From positions 1 to 32,528 of the forward strand of contig JALVDV010000010.1 of NCBI GenBank assembly GCA_027008775.1: 32,528 bases of DNA. Reading direction: 5' to 3'. Below, in pieces: positions 26,729 to 32,528 of the stretch; position 1 is the stretch's first letter; each line of letters starts with the position of its first letter. This stretch comes from Candidatus Moraniibacteriota bacterium. Its GTDB lineage: Bacteria; Patescibacteriota; Minisyncoccia; Moranbacterales; DUUL01. The notes beneath the pieces are model-generated. The model had not been told where the DNA came from. It searched no databases and saw nothing but the letters and a program-made list of their open reading frames with translations. A program made the position numbers and the translations under genes.

Positions 26729-28012
26729 TTACTTCAAGAATTTTTCCAAAGCCAGTAAGCGGTTGTATTTGACCGTTCTTTCTCCCCTGGCGGTAGCTCC
26801 CGATTTGATTTGTTCCGCTCCCAAACCGACGGCAAAATCGGCAATAAAATCATCCGGTGTTTCTCCGGAACGATGGGAAACCATTACTCGCCAATTATGC
26901 TTCTGGGCTAACTTAAAGGCTTCAATGGCTTCGCTAACGGTGCCAATCTGATTTATTTTTAATAATAGAGCATTACAAGATTTATTTTTAATTGCCTGTT
27001 TGATGCGCTGGGGATTGCTAACTGTTAGATCGTCGCCGACCACTTGCACCCCTTTCTTTTGTAATATCTTTCTCAACTTGGCAAATGATTTAAAATCATT
27101 CTGTTCAAAGGGATCTTCCAGTGAAATAATCGGATATTTTTCCACCAGCTCCAGATAGTGTTCCATCATCTCCTCGGTGGTTCTGAAATCATCCTCTTTG
27201 GTTTTGAAGCCAAGATTGTAACGACCGTCAACAAAAAATTCACTGGCGGCAACGTCCAAAGCAATGTCCACTCTTTTTTCATAACCGGCCTTCTGAATGG
27301 CCTGCATTAAAATATCCAGGGCTTCGCTTTCTCGGTAGAAATCAATGGGAGCAAATCCACCTTCGTCGCCGACTAAGGTAGAGCCACTGCCAAAATTTTC
27401 TTTAATAATTTCTTTCAAGGCGTGATAGACTTCAGCGGCTCCGCGATAATTTTCCTGAAAACTTCCCAAGTTGGGAGAAATCATAAATTCCTGGAAGGCC
27501 AGCTTATTGCCGGCATGCACTCCTCCGTTAATAACATTGAAAAAAGGACGACTAACTTTTAGAATCGGACCATCATTTTCTGACAACTCGGCAATGTATT
27601 CAAACAACTTTTTTCCGGAGGCAATCGCTCCGACTCTGGCTACCGCCATAGAAACCCCAACGATGGCATTGGCGCCCAAACGCGATTTGTTATCCGTACC
27701 ATCCAATTCTATCATTTTTTGGTCAATCTTTTTCTGTTCCAAAACATCTATATCAAGCAAGGCAGGCGCTATGGTTTCATTGACGTTTTTTACAGCTTGC
27801 AATACCCCTTTACCGGCAAACCTTTTTTTGTTGCCATCTCTTAATTCTACCGCCTCAAAGTCACCAGTGGAAGCGCCGGAGGGCACTCCTGACCAGGCCT
27901 TAACACTTTTTCTTTGCAAAAAAGTCTTGCTTTCAGCAATAACTTCCACTTCCAGGGTTGGGTTTCCGCGGGAGTCTAGAATTTCCCTGGCCTGCAAACT
28001 TTTTATTTTCAT
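26729..28012 (-). CDS. eno: Enolase
   Basis: MKIKSLQAREILDSRGNPTLEVEV, GGVHAGNKLAFQEFMI, GDEGGFAP, VGDDLTVSNP, VSHRSGETPDDFIADFAVGLGAEQIKSGATARGER. Confidence 0.98.
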   Translation of the reverse strand: MKIKSLQAREILDSRGNPTLEVEVIAESKTFLQRKSVKAWSGVPSGASTGDFEAVELRDGNKKRFAGKGVLQAVKNVNETIAPALLDIDVLEQKKIDQKMIELDGTDNKSRLGANAIVGVSMAVARVGAIASGKKLFEYIAELSENDGPILKVSRPFFNVINGGVHAGNKLAFQEFMISPNLGSFQENYRGAAEVYHALKEIIKENFGSGSTLVGDEGGFAPIDFYRESEALDILMQAIQKAGYEKRVDIALDVAASEFFVDGRYNLGFKTKEDDFRTTEEMMEHYLELVEKYPIISLEDPFEQNDFKSFAKLRKILQKKGVQVVGDDLTVSNPQRIKQAIKNKSCNALLLKINQIGTVSEAIEAFKLAQKHNWRVMVSHRSGETPDDFIADFAVGLGAEQIKSGATARGERTVKYNRLLALEKFLK

Positions 28013-28147
28013 TTTTATTTTCAGATTAAATTTGTTTATGGCGTTGTTTATGATACTATTCTCGCCCGGAAAAAGCAAATTGTAACCAATTGCTTCTCAT
28101 TTTTTAACGGTGATTTTTACAGATTTAATTTGCTTATTTTGATTTGT

Positions 28148-29617
28148 CTATTCGCTTTGGTTAGATTGGTTGATCAAGTTGACGGATTGTTTGTATAATT
28201 CCTCCTTAACTGTTTTTTCTTTTTTGCTTGAATAAGATTTGTTGGAAACGAGGACATCCAGGGGAGAGTTAATTTGATAACTTTGCTTTTTTCCTTTCGG
28301 CGAGATGAGAGTAACTTTGCCGACCAACTTATCTACGCCGGCCTGCTTTTGGATAAAGAGTTGGTAGTCGTCAAAAGTAAATTTTTCCGGCAAGTAATAG
28401 TCAAATTCAATGCTTTTGCTTTTGCCCAAGTTAACTTTCTGGAAAATACCAAAAACTTTTCGCCCCAACTCTTGGCTAAAATCAACCAATTTGACGCCGG
28501 AAATGCCGTTAACATCAAAAAGCCAACTACCCGCGGGCGCAAAGACGCGAAGATAGGTGCGGTAGTCTTCCGTGAGTAAATCGCGAACCATACCGTGGTG
28601 AATGTAGGTTATTTTTAATTTGGCCACCGGTTTTGGTTTACGAAAATCAACGGAGTAAACAAATTTTCTTTCTATGAGGGCGTCGGATTTTTTGGCACCG
28701 AGATTGGCATCAACCATCATTAAGAAGTCAGCGCCGGGAACTTGGCGAACATTGCCGGCCCAGCCCAGACGGCTAACCTTGTTTTCCAGCTTTTTGTCTT
28801 GAAAATAAAGAAGAATATCTTTTTCTCTGAGATGTTGTTCTATTTTTTTGATTAGCTTCTTCTTGTCTTCCCAGCTGGCAGATTGAACTTTGGCAACGAT
28901 GACCTTGGCCATTTTTTTCATAATGTATTTTCTTTTGCCTTTTTCTATTCCTTGTTGCCGGTAATCGGCTTCCACTTGTTTTTCCAATTTGGCAATAGCG
29001 TTTTCGCTAGTGTAAACTCCGGGATAATCTTCTATTTGCAGAGGACCGGTGATTTCCAAGAAAGACGGCAACAGTTTGGCCGAGATGGCAACCACCCCGT
29101 CAAACCTCTCTTTGCCTCCCTCCAAATGATAAAAATAAATGGCTTTTTTAGCGTTAGTGGGAAAATCAGGCGACCAGTTACTGTCTCTGAGCTCCCAATG
29201 TTTAACTCCCAGATATTTTAGCAAAGGTTCCGGCGGTTTGATGTGGCTAGAAACTCTGGAATCAAAGACGGTGGCATCGTGGCTGTCCACAAAAGAAACC
29301 TTGCCGTTTTTAATTTTAAGAATACCAAAGGAACCGATATAACCTCCGCCGGGACGGAGTTCATTGTTATTTTGGAAAAGCAAGAAAAAAGTGCTTTCCT
29401 TTTTATTGGACAAATCGGCAATAATATCCAGAACGGACAAAATATCATTTTTTTCCGTGGAATTGAGGGGAGCCATTTTGACCACCGGCTTAGCCAGACC
29501 CAAAATAGAGTGCAAACGATGATTTCTAAATTCCAAAAACAAGTAAAAGCCTATCAAAAAGATGGCGCTCAAGAGCCAGAAAAATATCCAAAATTTGATT
29601 GTCCTCTGTTTGGCCAT
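28148..29617 (-). CDS. DUF4012 domain protein
   Basis: FFLLFQNNNELRPGGGYIGSFGILKIKNGKV and RDSNWSPDFPTNAKKAIYFYHLEGG. Confidence 0.88.
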   Translation of the reverse strand: MAKQRTIKFWIFFWLLSAIFLIGFYLFLEFRNHRLHSILGLAKPVVKMAPLNSTEKNDILSVLDIIADLSNKKESTFFLLFQNNNELRPGGGYIGSFGILKIKNGKVSFVDSHDATVFDSRVSSHIKPPEPLLKYLGVKHWELRDSNWSPDFPTNAKKAIYFYHLEGGKERFDGVVAISAKLLPSFLEITGPLQIEDYPGVYTSENAIAKLEKQVEADYRQQGIEKGKRKYIMKKMAKVIVAKVQSASWEDKKKLIKKIEQHLREKDILLYFQDKKLENKVSRLGWAGNVRQVPGADFLMMVDANLGAKKSDALIERKFVYSVDFRKPKPVAKLKITYIHHGMVRDLLTEDYRTYLRVFAPAGSWLFDVNGISGVKLVDFSQELGRKVFGIFQKVNLGKSKSIEFDYYLPEKFTFDDYQLFIQKQAGVDKLVGKVTLISPKGKKQSYQINSPLDVLVSNKSYSSKKEKTVKEELYKQSVNLINQSNQSE

Positions 29618-29623
29618 ATGTTT

Positions 29624-31027
29624 CTAATTACTGCTTATGATTGATTCGGTTAAACGATATTCAATTTTTCTGGTTTGCAAATTTTGCAACAAGCCGTAGA
29701 GAAGCCAGAATAACAACGATGCCGGCCAGGCAAAATAGACATTCTGAATTGTTGCCAAAATAAGGAAAATGATAAAAATTGACAGGATGACCACCAGATA
29801 AATCCTTTTTGCGCCCTCCGATTGCAGGTAAGTCGTTCTGATTTCCCAAAAATACTGACCAAGGGCGCCGAGAAAAATCAAGAGCCCAAAAAGTCCCAGG
29901 TGATAATACAAGAAAAGAAATGAGCTGTTAAAACTGTCGGTGTAGAAGCCGGAGGGATTGCCTCCCAAAATAGGAAAAAAGAATTTTTTATTAAGATGGA
30001 ATAGATGAATGAGAATCTCTTTAATTTGAGCGATGGTGTTGACGTCGGAAAAATAAAACTTGAAAGAAAAAAATAATACCGACCAAACTGCTATTTGCAG
30101 AAACGCTTTTTCTCTAAGTAAAATACCCATAATCAAAATGGCGATAGCGATGATAAAGAAAAAGTAGAACTGCTGACTGAGAAAAAGTGCTAAACTTTGC
30201 ACTGTAAAAACGGCCAGAAAAAAATTTTTGGAATGATTTAATTTGGAAAGGCGAATGAGAAATGATTTTGTTAAAGAAACCACCTCCCGGTCAGATCTGA
30301 CCTCTTGCTCGGTAAATTTTTCCTCCTCTTTGTTTTCCGAGGGATTATTTTTGCGTAGATACCAAAGGCCCAAGGTCAAGGGAATAGTAATGCTTAAAAC
30401 GATTAAGCTGTCGGGAGAGTTGCTGTCGAGAGGTAATGATTTACGAATAAGCAGTTGAGCAAAAATTAGCAGCAGAGATTTGAGGAAGCCCAGGATAATA
30501 ATAAAAAGAATAAATTTTTCAATCCTTTTTTCGGTTTGGAAAAAGAATTGAAAGGCCAGAATAATAACAGGAAAAAGCAAGAAAAGCAAAAAAAGTTTTA
30601 GAAAATCAGGGTAATAAACGGAGGGGAAATCGCCACCGTTGCTGATTTTAGTGAAGAGAAAAGAGAAGAGAATGAGAATTTCTAAGATGAGCCAATATTT
30701 AAATAATGGCAGAAATTTAAATTTATGCCTGCTGATGAATAAATTCAAAAGACCAATAAAGGCCAAAATGACTATGAGCAAAACTTGGCTATCATTGCCG
30801 GCAGACAGAAATTGAAAAGGAGGAAACAGAATAATGAGCGTTAAAAAAAATATTAAACCTTTATGAAAACTGTGCCTAAATACCAAGGCGCTCACGAAAA
30901 GTAAGACCGAGAATATAGCTAAGGACATATTCAGACTGAAAACAAGCACCGCCACAAAAAGCAAGACAGTCGCTAAAAACAAAGATAATATCTTTTCTTT
31001 TTTGAGTGTTTCCAAATAGCTTTCCAT
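29624..31027 (-). CDS. O-antigen polymerase/ligase-like membrane protein
   Basis: Roughly a dozen TM segments and Wzy/WaaL-like layout; no strict motif. Confidence 0.55.
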   Translation of the reverse strand: MESYLETLKKEKILSLFLATVLLFVAVLVFSLNMSLAIFSVLLFVSALVFRHSFHKGLIFFLTLIILFPPFQFLSAGNDSQVLLIVILAFIGLLNLFISRHKFKFLPLFKYWLILEILILFSFLFTKISNGGDFPSVYYPDFLKLFLLFLLFPVIILAFQFFFQTEKRIEKFILFIIILGFLKSLLLIFAQLLIRKSLPLDSNSPDSLIVLSITIPLTLGLWYLRKNNPSENKEEEKFTEQEVRSDREVVSLTKSFLIRLSKLNHSKNFFLAVFTVQSLALFLSQQFYFFFIIAIAILIMGILLREKAFLQIAVWSVLFFSFKFYFSDVNTIAQIKEILIHLFHLNKKFFFPILGGNPSGFYTDSFNSSFLFLYYHLGLFGLLIFLGALGQYFWEIRTTYLQSEGAKRIYLVVILSIFIIFLILATIQNVYFAWPASLLFWLLYGLLQNLQTRKIEYRLTESIISSN

Positions 31028-31206
31028 AAGGATTGTTAAGATAAATTATAACTTGAGATGCTAACATAAATTTTATTTTTTGTCAACGAAAAGGAAATGA
31101 TTGTCAATTCTAAATAAAAATGTCATACTTCATTACCAAATTAAAATGTCATACCCGGGAAAAAATAAAAAAATTTTTGAGACTGTTTAATGGTGACTGA
31201 AAAATT

Positions 31207-31234
31207 TTGTCAGCCGAAAAATATTTGCTATAAT
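31207..31234 (+). promoter_or_regulatory. Promoter of the ncRNA
   Basis: TTGTCA (31207-31212), 16 nt, TGC-TATAAT (31229-31234), extended -10. Confidence 0.75.
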
Positions 31235-31241
31235 ATAAAAG

Positions 31242-31478
31242 AAAGGTCTTCAGAAAGAGAGGATGAATAACTCCCGCCCCGCTTTTGGTTTAGATGTTTT
31301 TTGAGAAAATTTCTAAACGACCGGCACCAATCTGATGGCAAGCTTAACCCAAACCAAAAGCGGGGCGGGAAACATGGAACCCACATTCCTTTTCAGGGAA
31401 AGATATTTTACTATTATATTTTTCCGACAAGAAAAATATCGGGATCCATACGACTCTCTGCATTGAAGACCTTTTTTT
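31242..31478 (+). ncRNA. Unassigned structured small RNA (about 237 nt)
   Basis: Closing helix AAGGTCTTCA (31243-31252)/TGAAGACCTT (31464-31473) followed by U7; 19-bp perfect helix 31273-31291/31351-31369; helix 31374-31382/31441-31449; hairpin 31416-31424/31431-31439. Confidence 0.75.
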
Positions 31479-31603
31479 GTAGCAGAAAGAAATAAAATGG
31501 AACAACTGTAAAAGAAGTGACAAAGCTAAAAATAAGGTTTTTGTTTAAGTTAGTTTAAGTAAGACTACCGGTCTTTATCTAGCTTTTAAAAATGATTTGT
31601 CTT

Positions 31604-32527
31604 TTAAAGACGATCGTAGTCGCGCATAACCAATTGCGCTTCTATTTGTTTAATCATTTCAATAACCACAGCTACCACTATCAAGATTCCCGTGCCTCCG
31701 ATGGTAAGATTGTTGTTGCCGGTAAAGGCCTGAACTATAAAGGGTAAGACAGCAATAAAACCGAGAAAGATAGCCCCACTGAGTGTTATCCTGTTAATGA
31801 GATAGTTTAAATACTCCACTGTTGGTTCACCGGGACGAATATTGGCAATAAAACCGCCCTGTCGTTGTAAATTTTCAGCAACGGTTTTGGGATCAAAAGT
31901 AACGGCTGTATAAAAGAAGGTGAAGGCAACTACCAGGATAAAATAAACTATTCCGTAAAACCATTGATTGGCGAATAAATCAGCCACTTTGCCGGCAATT
32001 TCCGCCACCAATGGGTTGTGCGATTTGGCTAAGAGATTGGAAATCATTCCCGGAAAAAGCATAATGGACATAGCAAAGATGATGGGAATCACTCCGGCTT
32101 GATTTACTTTTAGTGGCAATTGAGATTCAACACTTCCCGGAGCGCCGGTCTGAGCGCCTCTGATACGACGAGCGAAAGTAATGGGAATATTTCTGGTAGC
32201 TTCATTGATTACAACTATGGCGGCTACCGTGATAATTGTTAAGATTAGAAAACCCAGATAGGTCAGGGCATAAGTTGGATCCCAGGTGGCAATGATTTGT
32301 TTAATTGTTGTCGGCAGAGCGATCACTATTCCGGCAAAAATTAAAATGGAAACACCGTTACCAATGCCTTTTTCAGTGATGAGTTCTCCCAACCACATCA
32401 GAAAAATTGTACCAGCGGTAGCAATGATTACAATAACGATGTAGTTATAGATTGTTAGATGACCAAGAACATGATTACTACGAAGCAGGGCAATCATTCC
32501 CAGAGTTTGAATGGCAGCCAGGGGCAC
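31604..32527 (-). CDS. secY: Preprotein translocase SecY, C-terminal part (5' end outside window)
   Basis: WLGELITEKGIGNGVSILIFAGI, GVIPIIFAMSIMLFPG, FYTAVTFDPKTVAENLQRQGGFIANIRPGEPTVEYL. Confidence 0.97.
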   Translation of the reverse strand: MPLAAIQTLGMIALLRSNHVLGHLTIYNYIVIVIIATAGTIFLMWLGELITEKGIGNGVSILIFAGIVIALPTTIKQIIATWDPTYALTYLGFLILTIITVAAIVVINEATRNIPITFARRIRGAQTGAPGSVESQLPLKVNQAGVIPIIFAMSIMLFPGMISNLLAKSHNPLVAEIAGKVADLFANQWFYGIVYFILVVAFTFFYTAVTFDPKTVAENLQRQGGFIANIRPGEPTVEYLNYLINRITLSGAIFLGFIAVLPFIVQAFTGNNNLTIGGTGILIVVAVVIEMIKQIEAQLVMRDYDRL

Positions 32528-32528
32528 A

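Noticed and set aside
31301-31495. 64-aa plus ORF
   Set aside because: It lies within the structured ncRNA, has no SD, and crosses the terminator.

Overview
AT-rich bacterial chromosome segment. Compact genes, DUF4012, DUF456 and several Wzy/GT-like membrane proteins suggest a Patescibacteria/CPR-type genome; this is inference and was not tested. Housekeeping and envelope genes: rfbB, rfbC, ABC exporter, NUDIX hydrolase, CDF transporter, pheA, pcm, sfsA, UvrD-like helicase-nuclease, sugar transferase, rmuC, PfkB kinase, eno, DUF4012, Wzy-like, partial secY. RNA genes: three tRNA-Ser genes (GCU, CGA, GGA), rnpB, and a probable unassigned ncRNA of about 237 nt at 31242-31478. The most unusual structure is at two of the tRNA-Ser genes. 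Each sits downstream of tandem copies of its own first 18-24 nt, separated by non-coding inserts with strong predicted RNA folds: a 115-nt insert A at both loci (inverted relative to each other), and a 96-nt insert B present twice at the GCU locus. The promoter-like sequences lie upstream of the whole array. Differences between the two insert A copies are all transitions, and most keep the hand-drawn pairing. Other points of interest: a repeat protein with perfect DNA-level duplications, a Bro-N gene with an in-frame TAA, a decayed XRE regulator beside a DUF262 gene, and a small Cys/Ser/Thr/Gly-rich peptide gene followed by a structured 3' RNA. All folds were done by eye; no searches were run.
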